From NCBI GenBank assembly GCA_937889015.1, contig CALARR010000273.1, forward strand, positions 1-64,000: a DNA stretch of 64,000 nt, read 5' to 3'. The stretch comes from an uncultured Planctomycetales bacterium. Its GTDB lineage: Bacteria > Planctomycetota > Planctomycetia > Pirellulales > Thermoguttaceae. Positions 42,549-52,028 of the stretch are shown in pieces (within the stretch, counting starts at the first letter, position 1; every line of letters starts with the position of its first letter). The translations under genes were made by a program, and so were the position numbers. The notes under the pieces were generated by a model. It was not told where the DNA came from. It worked only from the letters and a program-made list of their open reading frames with translations, and ran no database searches.

Positions 42549-44216
42549 ATGAACCGCGTGACATGTCATTCTTCCGTGGCGGCCGTCGCCATGCTGGTTT
42601 CTCTGCGCCTGCGGCGTTTCATAGTACTGCTCGCCAGCGCGTTTCTGCCCGCGTTGACTCTGGCCCAGCGCGCAACCCCCGAGGTGGAGCGGGTGCCGGT
42701 GATCGTGAACCAGGCGGCCGATGCGGTGGTGAACTACCTGAAACTCGACAAGCCGCTGGGTCAGGGCGCTGATCGAAACATGGTCCTCGCGGCACTGCGC
42801 AAGGTTGTGGACCAGTATCGGGGCACGGGGGTCAGTCATGTGTTCTGGAACGTCAATTACCAGCGTGCCGCCTACCGGAGCGACGTGTGGCCGAGTTATT
42901 GGGATGTCGAGAACCCCGAGCAGAACACGGCCAATTGGCCGCGCAAGTATTACGAGTTGCACAAGCTGGGCATCGACGACGTCTTCACGATCCTCATTCC
43001 GCGTTGCCGCGAGGAACATGTTTCGCCCTGGGTGTCGCTGCGGATGAACGACCATCATTTCACGCGCGACCCGAACTGGGTGAGCCGCTTGTTCGTCGAG
43101 CATCCCGAGTTTCTCACGCAAGGCGGCCGGGGCCTGTTCAACTACGGCAAGGCGGAGGTCCGCCAGCATTATCTCGGCCTGATCGACGAAGTGCTTGACC
43201 GCTACGACGTGGACGGCCTGGAACTCGATTGGATGCGGACGCCCTACAACTTCGACTCCCAGGAGTTGGATCGGGGCCGCGACATCCTCACGGAGTTTAT
43301 GCGCGATGCACGGCGCCGGACACAGGCCGCCGCAGCGCGGCGCGGACACCCGGTGCGCCTGGCCGCGCGCGTGCCGAGTACGCCGGAATTCGCACGCGGA
43401 ATGGGATTTGATGCCGTCGCCTGGGCGAAAGGCGGTCTCTTGGACGTGCTCATCCCCAGCGACTGGACCGGCGGCTATCCTGATATTCCCGTCGAGCGTT
43501 GGCGGGAGCAAATCGGCGCCGACGGCAAGGCCTGTCTCGTCTTCCCGGGCACCGACCGCGCGTATGGATGTGCTCCCAAAGGGCCCAGCCTGGGCCTCAA
43601 CGTTGCGGCCATGCGCGGATTCACCGCCTCGATGGTTGACCGCGGCGCCGACGGGATCTACCTGTTCAACCACTTCATGTCCGTCGACATGCCGCTCCGC
43701 TACCGGACCCCCGAGGGCAAAACCCAAAGCGATTTTCTCATGGGCGATCTCTTGCGGGCAGCCGGCGATTATCCCGCCGCGGCGAGTCAGCCGCGGCTCC
43801 ACGTGCTGACGTTCCATGATCGAGTGCCAAACGCAAGCCCCTATCGTCCCGCACTGCCGGCGACGATTGCTCCCCGGCAGCCGGCGACGCTCGCGATTCA
43901 CACGGGTCCCCGGCCCGCGACAGGGCATTACGTGATCCGCGCCGGATTGGCCGATTCGGACGACCTTGCGGCGGCAAAGTTGACGGTCCGCTTGGGCGAC
44001 GGCGTCTGCCGTGCGCTGGGCGATCTGCCGTCACCGCGGAAACCGGTTCCGCGCCCGGAACTTCCTCGCATGAACGTCTGCGAAGTGGCGCCGCGGGTCC
44101 TGCAATTCGAAGCACCGCTGGCAGCCGTCAGGCGCGGGCAGAACCGTCTGGAACTATCGGTCGAGGAAGGCGGCGCGCAATCGCTCGTCTGGCTCGAGGT
44201 GGCCATTGAGCCGTAG
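42549..44216 (+). CDS. Secreted TIM-barrel hydrolase-like protein of unknown family
   Basis: Encodes 555 residues from the ATG at 42549; the frame extends back to 42480. A signal peptide (LRRFIVLLASAFLPALTLAQ) precedes what appears to be a TIM barrel: GVSHVFWNVNYQR (strand with Asn/Trp), DDVFTILIPRC, then DGLELDWMRTPYNF with conserved Asp and Glu at the end of a strand, and later GADGIYLFNHF. These patterns resemble putative glycoside hydrolases (for example GHL10-like), but I cannot assign a family. About 120 C-terminal residues look like a beta-sandwich. Product and substrate are unknown. It is likely secreted as part of the 40-51 kb catabolic island. Confidence 0.65.
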   Translation: MNRVTCHSSVAAVAMLVSLRLRRFIVLLASAFLPALTLAQRATPEVERVPVIVNQAADAVVNYLKLDKPLGQGADRNMVLAALRKVVDQYRGTGVSHVFWNVNYQRAAYRSDVWPSYWDVENPEQNTANWPRKYYELHKLGIDDVFTILIPRCREEHVSPWVSLRMNDHHFTRDPNWVSRLFVEHPEFLTQGGRGLFNYGKAEVRQHYLGLIDEVLDRYDVDGLELDWMRTPYNFDSQELDRGRDILTEFMRDARRRTQAAAARRGHPVRLAARVPSTPEFARGMGFDAVAWAKGGLLDVLIPSDWTGGYPDIPVERWREQIGADGKACLVFPGTDRAYGCAPKGPSLGLNVAAMRGFTASMVDRGADGIYLFNHFMSVDMPLRYRTPEGKTQSDFLMGDLLRAAGDYPAAASQPRLHVLTFHDRVPNASPYRPALPATIAPRQPATLAIHTGPRPATGHYVIRAGLADSDDLAAAKLTVRLGDGVCRALGDLPSPRKPVPRPELPRMNVCEVAPRVLQFEAPLAAVRRGQNRLELSVEEGGAQSLVWLEVAIEP

Positions 44217-44376
44217 CGCAAAGGCGATGTACATCTTCAGGCACGCGCCGGGCTGACCTTTCACCAGCGTTATGGGGCTGGCGCAAGTCGAGCCACGAGG
44301 CCACGACGGGCGCGGCGCGCATCGCGGCTGCCGACGCCAGCAGCAGGGCGGTGATGCGTGTGAGGGTGGGGCTCAT
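44217..44376 (-). pseudogene. Possible truncated gene start (signal-peptide remnant)
   Basis: On the minus strand from 44376 the frame reads MSPTLTRITALLLASAAAM, a signal peptide that matches the DNA and protein sequence of the starts of the two sialidase-like genes next door (ATALLLAPLAAL type). After about 25 residues the frame has no recognisable continuation and the coding sequence of the TIM-barrel gene begins on the opposite strand. It looks like the 5' fragment of a deleted paralogue. The evidence is limited to a short hydrophobic match. Confidence 0.4.
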
Positions 44377-44395
44377 GATTCAGCTCATGGTCGGA

Positions 44396-45733
44396 TCATC
44401 GGGCAGGCCGGATCTCACAGGCTGTGCGCTTTTCCACATTGGCGAGGGTGGCCTTGCCGGCGGCGAGCAGTTCCTCGCGCACGCGGGCGACGACGATGCC
44501 TGCTCCGTGATGCGGCGCATCGGGGCGCTTGTCGGACCAGCGATAGACACAGTAAACATGCCCCGCGGCGTCGAAGGCGAGTCGCGGATACTGCGCGGCG
44601 ACTGCTCGTTTGCCGTTGTCAGGCTCGATGTTCAGCCCGCGCCGGAAAGTGCCCGGCGCGCCGTCGGCTTCGCTCAGCACGAGGGTGAGATTCGTGCGGT
44701 CCCTGGTTCCTTCCGCTGGGCAGTTCACCGCACCGACGATGCGCCCGGAGCGTGGCGAACGCGCAAACGCGCTGCGCGAGTTTGATGAGGGGAAGTCGGT
44801 CCACTTTTCCTCCGCTCCCCAGGCGCGGCCTCCGGCCTCCGAGAGCGTGGTGTAGACGCCATCTGTGGTGCGGCGATACGCGCGGAAACGGTCACCAGCA
44901 ACTACATGCATCGATCCTTCAAAGAAGCTTGTTAGCGTCTTCGGCCCCGGCCAGGGAATGTCGCTGATGGGCTGCGCGTGGATAACGTTTCCTTCAGGCG
45001 TCTTGGGAAAGTCCAGTCGGCAGAAGCGCCGCGCCACGCTCCACTCATCGATCACCGCGTGGGGCTGGCCGTTCACATCAAAGGGCTGCGACAGCACGCC
45101 GTAGCCGAGCCAGCATTGCGGGCCGAGATGGAGGTCGCCGGTCGTCGCCGTAGGGTTCGCGATGAAAAACGCATACGTCGCGCGCTTGCGGTCACGACCG
45201 GGACCGGAGGTGATGTAACTGCAAAGCAGCCTTCCATCCGGCAGCAGCGCGACTTCGGGATCGGAACATGTTTCATCGCCGCGCTTGCACACTGCATCGA
45301 CATAGAGCACGCGCGTCCACACCGGTTCCACAGTGTTGAAGGGATCGTCGCAGAACGCATACACGGTGTGCGGAATCGACCCTCCGCCGATGGCACCGCC
45401 GCCGGGTTTGTTGTTCTGCTGATACCAGGAGAGCCAAATCCGCAGATGCCCGTCCGGCATTGGCACGACGGCGATGCCGGGGGCCTGGAAGTTGCAGGCA
45501 ATCCGGTGCGCCTCGTGGTCAAGGGAATAGATGCCCGGTGCCTCGGCGTTCTGCGGCCGTCCCACGACCCCGGTCGCGTTCCATTTCTTCACCAGCACCG
45601 CCGGTATCAGCGGCGCGTCGAGATGGACCAACGTGCGACCCTCCACCGCATCGGCGGATTGCAGCGCGGCGAGCGGCGCCAGCAGCAGGGCGGTAGCGAA
45701 GCTTGCGAGAATGCGTCTTGCTATTCTGCTCAT
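44396..45733 (-). CDS. Secreted sialidase-like beta-propeller protein (1)
   Basis: Encodes 445 residues from the ATG at 45733. A signal peptide (ASFATALLLAPLAALQSADA) precedes a propeller with Asp-box-like and BNR-like segments: MPDGHLRIWLSWYQQ, DPEVALLPDGRLLCSYI and FDAAGHVYCVYRWSD. Sialidase-fold proteins hydrolyse or bind sialic acid or other terminal sugars. The catalytic residues of true sialidases were not identified, so it may be an inactive or differently specific homologue. The next gene upstream on the same strand is a similar sialidase-like protein. The start lacks a close ribosome-binding site; GAGGAACC lies about 14 bases upstream. Confidence 0.7.
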   Translation of the reverse strand: MSRIARRILASFATALLLAPLAALQSADAVEGRTLVHLDAPLIPAVLVKKWNATGVVGRPQNAEAPGIYSLDHEAHRIACNFQAPGIAVVPMPDGHLRIWLSWYQQNNKPGGGAIGGGSIPHTVYAFCDDPFNTVEPVWTRVLYVDAVCKRGDETCSDPEVALLPDGRLLCSYITSGPGRDRKRATYAFFIANPTATTGDLHLGPQCWLGYGVLSQPFDVNGQPHAVIDEWSVARRFCRLDFPKTPEGNVIHAQPISDIPWPGPKTLTSFFEGSMHVVAGDRFRAYRRTTDGVYTTLSEAGGRAWGAEEKWTDFPSSNSRSAFARSPRSGRIVGAVNCPAEGTRDRTNLTLVLSEADGAPGTFRRGLNIEPDNGKRAVAAQYPRLAFDAAGHVYCVYRWSDKRPDAPHHGAGIVVARVREELLAAGKATLANVEKRTACEIRPAR

Positions 45734-45945
45734 TGACAGTGATATGGTTCCTCGCGTAGATCGACCGTGGTTCGGCTGTTGGCGCAAGCCGCGTTCTATT
45801 GATCTCTGCATTGCTAATGGCCCCGGCCGAGGGAACGGAAGGCCGGGAAAACTGGGCTCCCGTGACCAACCGGCGGTTGGTGCCCGGCCCTCGGTTCATT
45901 CGCTATGCCGGACCCAATAGTGACAAGGAAGCGTCGGACATTATT

Positions 45946-46042
45946 GATCTTCAGAAAGGGAATGCAAGACGAGGGTGGGGTTGGCACCGCAAAGCCGGGC
46001 TCCCGCTGGTCGCCCTCGTTGCATTATCTATCTGAGGGGCAA
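45946..46042 (+). repeat. Dispersed repeat family 1, copy 2
   Basis: Contains GTTGGCACCGCAAAGCCGGG and ends with CTATCTGAGGGGCAA; it matches 20845-20940 (other strand) with about 12 differences in 97 positions by eye. It overlaps the 3' end of sialidase-like gene 2, so that gene's stop codon and last residues (PYCPSDR) are read from repeat sequence. Confidence 0.75.
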
Positions 46043-47379
46043 TAGGGAGCGACCGATCTACGCGTTTTCTGCTGGGCCTTCTCCCCGGCTTCCAACCGCA
46101 ACTGTTTCTTGGCCTCGGCGCTGTCGGGATTCAGCCTGACGAATTCCGCGCGCATCTTAATGGTTTCCCCATCGTAATGCACCCCGCCGCCTTCGTCGGC
46201 CAGCTTGCTGACGGTTTGTTTGAGACAACTGCGAGGGCTCACCAATTTACCGGCTTCAATATCGGCTTCAGTGATCTTGGCGAGCAGAATCTCCTGCATG
46301 TCTTTGTTGTAGCGGCCGCGATCGTAGATGACGTAAACAGGTCCCTCTTTGCACTCCACAGCGTCGGGGTAGCTGACCGACTCACGTTCATCGAGCACGA
46401 GCTTGTGAGGCCAGGTCTTGCCGTCATCCTTGGAGAGCATGGCGGTCATGTTTGAGCGGGCCTTGGGATGGTCGTTAACCACCAGCAGCAGGTTTCCGGA
46501 AGGCAGGCGGCGAAAGAAGAAACGCGTGCCAACGCTGAACTGCCTGGTGAAGGGTTCGAGTTCCTTCCAAGTCTTGCCGCCGTCCTTCGATTCCGCCTGG
46601 GCGATGCCGTAGGTCGTGCGTGCCAGCATCCAGAGTGTTTTATCCTTGCGTTCAACGACCATATGCTCGGAGAACACGGAATCTTTGAAGAAACAGCAGC
46701 CCACATCTTCAAACGGTTTGCCATACCCTGCGAAACGATAGACGTGAGCGCCTCTTGTCAAACCCGGATCACCTTTCTTGGCCTGACGACAGTCAAACAT
46801 ATGGAGCCAACTGCCGTCGGCAAAGGCGAAAGGCTTGTTGAGGGTGCCACCTCCCCGGCCGGCCAGAACCGGCGCGTTCCAGATTGGTTTAGCCACGTTC
46901 GGGTCATCCGTGCAGAAGCCCCAACAGGTTCCACTGACATCATCCGGGACCTTCATGCTGCGGTTGACGAACCACCACATCTTCCCGTTAGGATCGGTCC
47001 AGAGCAGTGGGTCGCCGGTATCTGCATTCAAGAAATTCCGACTGGGATCATAAACGGCGACCGGCTTGGACCAGGTCTTCCCGTCATCGGCACTCGTGAC
47101 AAGCACGTCGTAATTCTGGCCCTTGCCCTCGCCCAGGAGGCCGGTGTACCAGGTGGCCCATAGCCGTCCATTGGCCGCGCGCGTGATGCTGGGAATGCCT
47201 TGCCAAATTCGCACCCGCGCCCAGTAATGAGGGCCGGGTTGGAGTTCGAGATAGGGCGGCGTCAGCGCAGTGATGCCGAGGGTTACCGCCGGCGTTTCGG
47301 CGGCACGTAGCGCCGCCAGCGGCACCAGCAGCAGGGCGGTGGCAGAGCCTATCAGGGTATGTCTCGCGATTCTGTTCAT
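46024..47379 (-). CDS. Secreted sialidase-like beta-propeller protein (2), repeat-derived C terminus
   Basis: Encodes 451 residues from the ATG at 47379. The signal peptide (LIGSATALLLVPLAALRAAE) is followed by a six-bladed sialidase-like propeller with clear Asp-box motifs SADDGKTWS, SKDGGKTWK and SKDDGKTWP, and an FRRLPSGNLLLVVND blade. It would act on terminal sialic acids or similar sugars outside the cytoplasm. The last few residues and stop codon come from a copy of dispersed repeat family 1 (45946-46042), so the native C terminus may have been replaced. It probably shares the catabolic role of the neighbouring propeller protein. Confidence 0.82.
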   Translation of the reverse strand: MNRIARHTLIGSATALLLVPLAALRAAETPAVTLGITALTPPYLELQPGPHYWARVRIWQGIPSITRAANGRLWATWYTGLLGEGKGQNYDVLVTSADDGKTWSKPVAVYDPSRNFLNADTGDPLLWTDPNGKMWWFVNRSMKVPDDVSGTCWGFCTDDPNVAKPIWNAPVLAGRGGGTLNKPFAFADGSWLHMFDCRQAKKGDPGLTRGAHVYRFAGYGKPFEDVGCCFFKDSVFSEHMVVERKDKTLWMLARTTYGIAQAESKDGGKTWKELEPFTRQFSVGTRFFFRRLPSGNLLLVVNDHPKARSNMTAMLSKDDGKTWPHKLVLDERESVSYPDAVECKEGPVYVIYDRGRYNKDMQEILLAKITEADIEAGKLVSPRSCLKQTVSKLADEGGGVHYDGETIKMRAEFVRLNPDSAEAKKQLRLEAGEKAQQKTRRSVAPYCPSDR

Positions 47380-47538
47380 GGGTGGCCCCACTTTCCTATT
47401 GGAGCAAAGAGCACCGTTGCCACTCTGGCGCAGCCGACTCCCATACATCCACCGATTGTAGTGGCGCCGAAGGCCAAGTCAAAATCGGTTTGCTCTCCGG
47501 TAAGTTCACGCACTCCACCCTACCGGCTTGGTTCGCGT

Positions 47539-49461
47539 TCAGTCGAGTTGCTTCCAGAGCTGAAGCAAGAATGCGCCGCGCGTCTGGCTGGACTTTGGGC
47601 CGGGCGATGTCTCGGCCGCGTGGACCGCCGCCGCCAGCTTGCCCGGATCCAGCACGCTCGCCGGGGCCAGCGCGCCTTTGCGGATCTGCGCGCAGGCGTC
47701 CAGCCACAGCGGCCGGACCGCCTCTTCCAGCGGTTCGTTCGGCCGAGCGTCGTAGCAGGCAAAGAAGCCCTTGGTGCCAAAGTACTGCACGGCGGGAACC
47801 CACGCCTCCTTGTCGGCAACGTCGAGGTCGTTGAAGAAGGTCAGCAGGAAACGCCGCCGCGCAAGCTCGCGCGCCAAGCGATCGCCGTCGACCTGGCCGG
47901 GCAGGGTGTTGGCGCGGTGCGCCAGGGCCACGGCCACGGCCGCCGCCTCGCCCAGCTCCATGAAGACCGGCTCCAGTCGCGCCCCGCCCCAGGCCACGTG
48001 GGTCGCGCCAAAGCACACCGGCACGAGCAGGTTGTCAAGCCCCTTGGGCAGCAGGCAGCGGTAGGGGATCTGCCCCGGCCAGGTCTCCGCCCAGAGCATG
48101 AACTTGCCTTCATGCATCCCGCCCGGCCCCATCTCCCACACGCAGGGATGCGAGTCAAGATACCATTCCGTCACCGCCACGCTATCACCATGGACGGGCG
48201 CGCGCCGCGTGCCCGGGGCCCATTTCGCGTCGTTCTCGGTGAGCATCTGGCGCGCCTCCAGTCGCCGGCCTTCGCGCACGTACATCTCGTAGGGCTTGTG
48301 CCCATTGTCGGCGAACTCGTCCTTGGCCAATCCGTACTGGCGCCATTGGGCGCGCTCGTCGGCGGGCACGGAGTCGTCGTTCTGCAGGTACCAGAGCGCG
48401 GACAGCGAAATCGTCCACAACTCGTCCATAACGCGCTCGCGCACGGCCCAGTTACCCTCGACATAGTCCTGGTGCGGCCCCACGAGTTGCGGCCGGTTGA
48501 AGAAGATCTTCTTGTTGGGCGAGACGGGCTGGGAAAAACAGCCCAGCACCAGGTTCGCGATGACCTGGCGATCGTAGCCCTGCGGCTTTTCCACCGGAAC
48601 GCGGTTGGCCGGGTCGAAGGAGAGGGTGGGACGCCAGTTGGCCGCCTGCACGCACCGGTCGCCCACGCCCGTGCTGCACTCGTCGATGCGCACCTGGTAG
48701 CCGGGGAACTTGCGGAGCTTCAGGCGTTTGAACTCGCGGTCCTGTTCGGGGGTGATGTGCGGTGGGCGCTGGTCGGTCTTGCGCATGAAGAGCCGGCCCG
48801 CGTGGGGTTCGTGGAACTCCTGGCGCGACTCGCGGCCGACGCGGTAAGGGACCTCGGCGAGCATCATCAGATCGCCTTCGTAGGAGCAGTCGGCAAAGGC
48901 CTTGGCCGCGGCGCGCACCAGACGCGTCCCCTTGAACTGCCGCACGGTCACTGCCTGGAGCAGCGCGCCGTCGCGCTCGACGAGGACGGGAATATAGCCC
49001 TTCAGCAGCGTGATGCGCGATTCGTTGGCGACCAGCCGGTCAAGGATCGCCTCGGCCACGTGCGGCTCGAAATGGCCATTGGCGAAATGGGCCGGTCGGG
49101 GCAGGGCCGTGCGATAGTCTTCCGAGTCCTCGCCGTAGGTCGCGCGGTAGTGGTCGAAGATCGCTTGCCGCACTTCATCGTACACCGGGGCGCGATGGCC
49201 CTCGTAGGAAGTGTCCCAGACGTTGAGGCCGCTGGAGAGCATGCCGCCGATGTGCTGCGTGCGGTTGACCAGCAGCACGCGCAGTCCTTCGCGCGCCGCG
49301 CGGACGGCCATGGCGATCCCGCTCGGGGTGGCTTCGACCACCACCAGATCGTAGGTTGGGCTGGCGCTGTCGGCCGCGCTGGCCGTCATGCACGCCGCGG
49401 CCACGAGCGCGGCCACCACGACTTGCACGACGCGCTTCCCGGTCAGGATGTTCCAACTCAT
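47539..49461 (-). CDS. Secreted FAD-dependent oxidoreductase
   Basis: Encodes 640 residues from the ATG at 49461, which overlaps the stop of the upstream gene by four bases (ATGA), with GGAGAAGG upstream. A signal peptide (VVQVVVAALVAAACMTASA) is followed by YDLVVVEATPSGIAMAVRAAREGLRVLLVN, the FAD_oxidored-type Rossmann motif in which the usual GGxPxG glycines read EATPSG. HIGGMLSSGLNVWDT and GDLMMLAEVPYRVGRES are also typical of this planctomycetal family. It probably oxidises a sugar or related compound in the periplasm. It may act on oligosaccharides released by the neighbouring propeller protein. Confidence 0.83.
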   Translation of the reverse strand: MSWNILTGKRVVQVVVAALVAAACMTASAADSASPTYDLVVVEATPSGIAMAVRAAREGLRVLLVNRTQHIGGMLSSGLNVWDTSYEGHRAPVYDEVRQAIFDHYRATYGEDSEDYRTALPRPAHFANGHFEPHVAEAILDRLVANESRITLLKGYIPVLVERDGALLQAVTVRQFKGTRLVRAAAKAFADCSYEGDLMMLAEVPYRVGRESRQEFHEPHAGRLFMRKTDQRPPHITPEQDREFKRLKLRKFPGYQVRIDECSTGVGDRCVQAANWRPTLSFDPANRVPVEKPQGYDRQVIANLVLGCFSQPVSPNKKIFFNRPQLVGPHQDYVEGNWAVRERVMDELWTISLSALWYLQNDDSVPADERAQWRQYGLAKDEFADNGHKPYEMYVREGRRLEARQMLTENDAKWAPGTRRAPVHGDSVAVTEWYLDSHPCVWEMGPGGMHEGKFMLWAETWPGQIPYRCLLPKGLDNLLVPVCFGATHVAWGGARLEPVFMELGEAAAVAVALAHRANTLPGQVDGDRLARELARRRFLLTFFNDLDVADKEAWVPAVQYFGTKGFFACYDARPNEPLEEAVRPLWLDACAQIRKGALAPASVLDPGKLAAAVHAAETSPGPKSSQTRGAFLLQLWKQLD

Positions 49462-51065
49462 GTTTGCGATTCCTTCTCCTGATCCTGAACGAACTGCAGG
49501 GCAAACAGCTTGGTGTCTCGCATGGTGATTTGCACGCGAATCGGCCGTCCGGCCAGTGCGCCCAGGTCCGGCGACTTCTTCCATTGCACCACGTGGTTGA
49601 TGGCATCGGCCTGGATGATCGTACACTGCTCGGCGGCGAAGCCCGGAAGCGGCGCGCCGGCCGCGTCGAGAAGGGCCACCTTGGCGCTGCCCGCGCCGCG
49701 CGTGTCCAGGTTCAGCACCAGGTACCGGCCCGTGAAGGTGAGAGGCCTGGTGGTCAGCACTCCGCCCTGGTAAGCGCTGTCCATCGACACAAAGCCATCC
49801 AAACGCTGTTGGGCCAGGTAGATGCCCCCCTTTTCCATCTTGGTCCAGGCAGCGCCGTCCTGAGGATCGCGATCCCAGACGTTGGGGCGGCCGTGGGTGT
49901 GCGGCCAGCCCACGAAGTACTGGTAGATCGATCGGCCGCGGCGCACCATGCCCCGGGCCATGCTCACCAGACGCAGGTCCAGCCCGTCGTGGAAGCCGGC
50001 CGCCACGTACGGTTGGCGCCAGCGGTTCCAGGCGATGCCGTCCGGGCTGGTGGCCAGTTGCACGGAGAAGCTGCCGTCGTTTCCGTTCAGCGCAATGTCC
50101 TTCCAGTTGGCCCCTTTGAACTTCAGGTACACGGCCGGAAAGGCCACGAACACGCCGGGCGCAAAGGGATAGGGCATCACCACGTTGGTGTAGATGTCCA
50201 GGTTGTCCGGGTCCTGCTGGTCGCGCGCCATCACGATGGGGAATTCCCGGCTGAGCGTGGGCGTGTGGTCTTTGCCCCAGACGTAGTAGGGCGGGACCGA
50301 CGCGTCGTACGGCCAGGGCTGGTCGATGTCCTCCACCGCGACCCGGCAGACCTCGCGATTCTTCAACTGGCGATCCCAGGCACGCAGGTAGATGACGTAC
50401 TTCTGCAGCCGCGGATCCCAGTAGGTTGTATGCTGACTGTCGGGGATGAAGGGCAGCAGGCGCGTGGGATTCTTGTCCCAGCCGATGCCGTCAGGACTGG
50501 TCGCCGTATAGATGCCCCCCTTGGCCGGATCGTTCAACGAGCCGGCGGTGTACACCATGCGATACCGTTTCTGGGGCGGCGCGTGGGGATCGAGCAGCAC
50601 GCTGGCGTCGATCGCGGTGGGCGAGAGGAGATTGGTCTTCAGGGTCTTGCCGTCGAAGCGCGCCTCGCCCAGCTCGGGACGTTGAAAATGAATGCCGTCC
50701 TGGCTGGTCGCCAGGCACGAATGCCGCACGATCTTCGCGTCCCAGCCGTAGCTGCCGTAGTAGAGCTTGATCTCCCGGTCGTCCTCCAGGACGCTACTGT
50801 AGAAGATGAATCCCAGGGTCTCCCACGGCCGTTCCGGCCTGAGCACGCGGCGAATGTCCTGGGGCGGATTCTGGGTGCGCGTGACATCGCGGGTCAACGC
50901 GCGATCCAGCAGGCGATCGTCGTGGAACAACTGGCGATCGCCACCGAGGGAAAGCACTGCAGTGTCATCCGTCCGGCCCGGCGTGGGCCGCACGAAAGCC
51001 AGGCTTGCGCCAGCCAGGCCCGCCTGCAGGAATCGCCGCCGCTGCATCGCGTTGTTGTCGTTCAT
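49458..51065 (-). CDS. TAT-exported beta-propeller glycosidase-like protein
   Basis: Encodes 535 residues from 51065 (or 51047, which gives MQRRRFLQAG). RRRFLQAGLAGASLAF is a TAT signal. The rest looks like a five-bladed propeller as in GH32/GH43-type families: LFHDDRLLDRALTRDV, FYSSVLEDDREIKLYYGSYG, YRMVYTAGSLNDPAKGG, LATSPDGIAWNRW, and a C-terminal beta-sandwich (about 410-525). The catalytic acids were not assigned. It ends with the overlapping start of the FAD oxidoreductase gene, so both are one operon. Confidence 0.72.
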   Translation of the reverse strand: MNDNNAMQRRRFLQAGLAGASLAFVRPTPGRTDDTAVLSLGGDRQLFHDDRLLDRALTRDVTRTQNPPQDIRRVLRPERPWETLGFIFYSSVLEDDREIKLYYGSYGWDAKIVRHSCLATSQDGIHFQRPELGEARFDGKTLKTNLLSPTAIDASVLLDPHAPPQKRYRMVYTAGSLNDPAKGGIYTATSPDGIGWDKNPTRLLPFIPDSQHTTYWDPRLQKYVIYLRAWDRQLKNREVCRVAVEDIDQPWPYDASVPPYYVWGKDHTPTLSREFPIVMARDQQDPDNLDIYTNVVMPYPFAPGVFVAFPAVYLKFKGANWKDIALNGNDGSFSVQLATSPDGIAWNRWRQPYVAAGFHDGLDLRLVSMARGMVRRGRSIYQYFVGWPHTHGRPNVWDRDPQDGAAWTKMEKGGIYLAQQRLDGFVSMDSAYQGGVLTTRPLTFTGRYLVLNLDTRGAGSAKVALLDAAGAPLPGFAAEQCTIIQADAINHVVQWKKSPDLGALAGRPIRVQITMRDTKLFALQFVQDQEKESQT

Positions 51066-51445
51066 AGATCTGGAGGGAGTCTTTCTGCTGTCTGCCGCGA
51101 TTCCAAGTCCAATCGGGCCAATGAGCCTGATATATTACCATGGCCAGGGGCGCGCGTCTAACCGGCGCACGGGCCATGTGCGATCAGATGCCACAAGAGC
51201 CGTAATTATTGGCAAGAAATGGCGTTTTGGGCGACAAGCGGAGCGAAGCATAGCGCCCGGCGTTTTCGCAAGCTGATATATCAACGGGGCTGAAGACATG
51301 TCCCTGACGCCGGCGACGACCGGGGGAGACTCCTGTGTCTCAGCAGCAATGGAGGAGCCGTTCGGCGCGGATCACGCGGCATACCGTCGCAGAGTGGATC
51401 GTCGCGGTCAAAGCAGAGGGGCGTGGCGGCGTGTGTAGCAGCCGT
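51066..51445. other. Intergenic region, nothing recognised
   Basis: About 380 bases upstream of the TAT-propeller gene and behind the 3' end of the PilZ gene. Two TGATATAT-type AT-rich spots occur near 51127 and 51275. No open frame of coding character was found. Confidence 0.45.
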
Positions 51446-51850
51446 TCAGGGACGTGGCAGGTGGCTGACCTGCAGGTCCGGCCGGGACTCGACGGTCAGC
51501 ACGTTGCTGAGGAACAGCTCGCCCAAGGTTTCCCAGTCCAGCGGTTGTTCGGTTTGGCATCCCAACAGATAGGTGCCGTCGTCCTGCTCTCGCTGCCAGC
51601 GCACTTCACCCTGCAAGGTCACGGCAAAGCCGCACACCTCTTGGCGTAGATCGACCGTGACCAGGGCGCCAAGGGTCAAGGGGGCTGCGGTGCGCAGGCA
51701 GAATCCGTCGCGCGACAGATCCAGCAGGTCGGCCGGCTGAGACTCGGTGGTCTCATCGCGCACGCAGGTGATGAAGACGCGGTGGCCCGACTCGTCGGCC
51801 GCGGCATGACGCGGCTTGCGGAGAACGTATTGGCTATAGTCCCAGATCAT
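51446..51850 (-). CDS. PilZ domain protein
   Basis: Encodes 134 residues from the ATG at 51850; the longer frame runs through a repeat and is rejected. DLLDLSRDGFCLR matches the DxSxxG-type PilZ motif, followed by beta strands GALVTVDLRQEV and VTLQGEVRWQR. The N-terminal RxxxR motif usually needed for c-di-GMP binding is imperfect here (LRKPRHAA has RxxR). The protein is probably a cytoplasmic c-di-GMP effector or a degenerate relative. A diguanylate cyclase is not nearby. There is no clear ribosome-binding site. Confidence 0.72.
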   Translation of the reverse strand: MIWDYSQYVLRKPRHAAADESGHRVFITCVRDETTESQPADLLDLSRDGFCLRTAAPLTLGALVTVDLRQEVCGFAVTLQGEVRWQREQDDGTYLLGCQTEQPLDWETLGELFLSNVLTVESRPDLQVSHLPRP

Positions 51851-52028
51851 GGCAGTGGCCCGTGGCTGCGCTAAGTGACAAGCCCCCCTCTTACAAGTGT
51901 AGGTCACGGTTTTGAGGGCCGCCGGTGCCGGTTGTAGGTGCCTGGGGCCGGCCGGGGGTGCATTCCCGTATCGGCACTGGCGAGCACTCCTTTCTCGGCA
52001 GGGGACAGAAATCCGAGCCACGTGTCCA

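Noticed and set aside
47359..49482. 707-codon plus-strand frame opposite the FAD oxidoreductase
   Set aside because: It is antisense to a gene with signal peptide, Rossmann motif and operon overlap.
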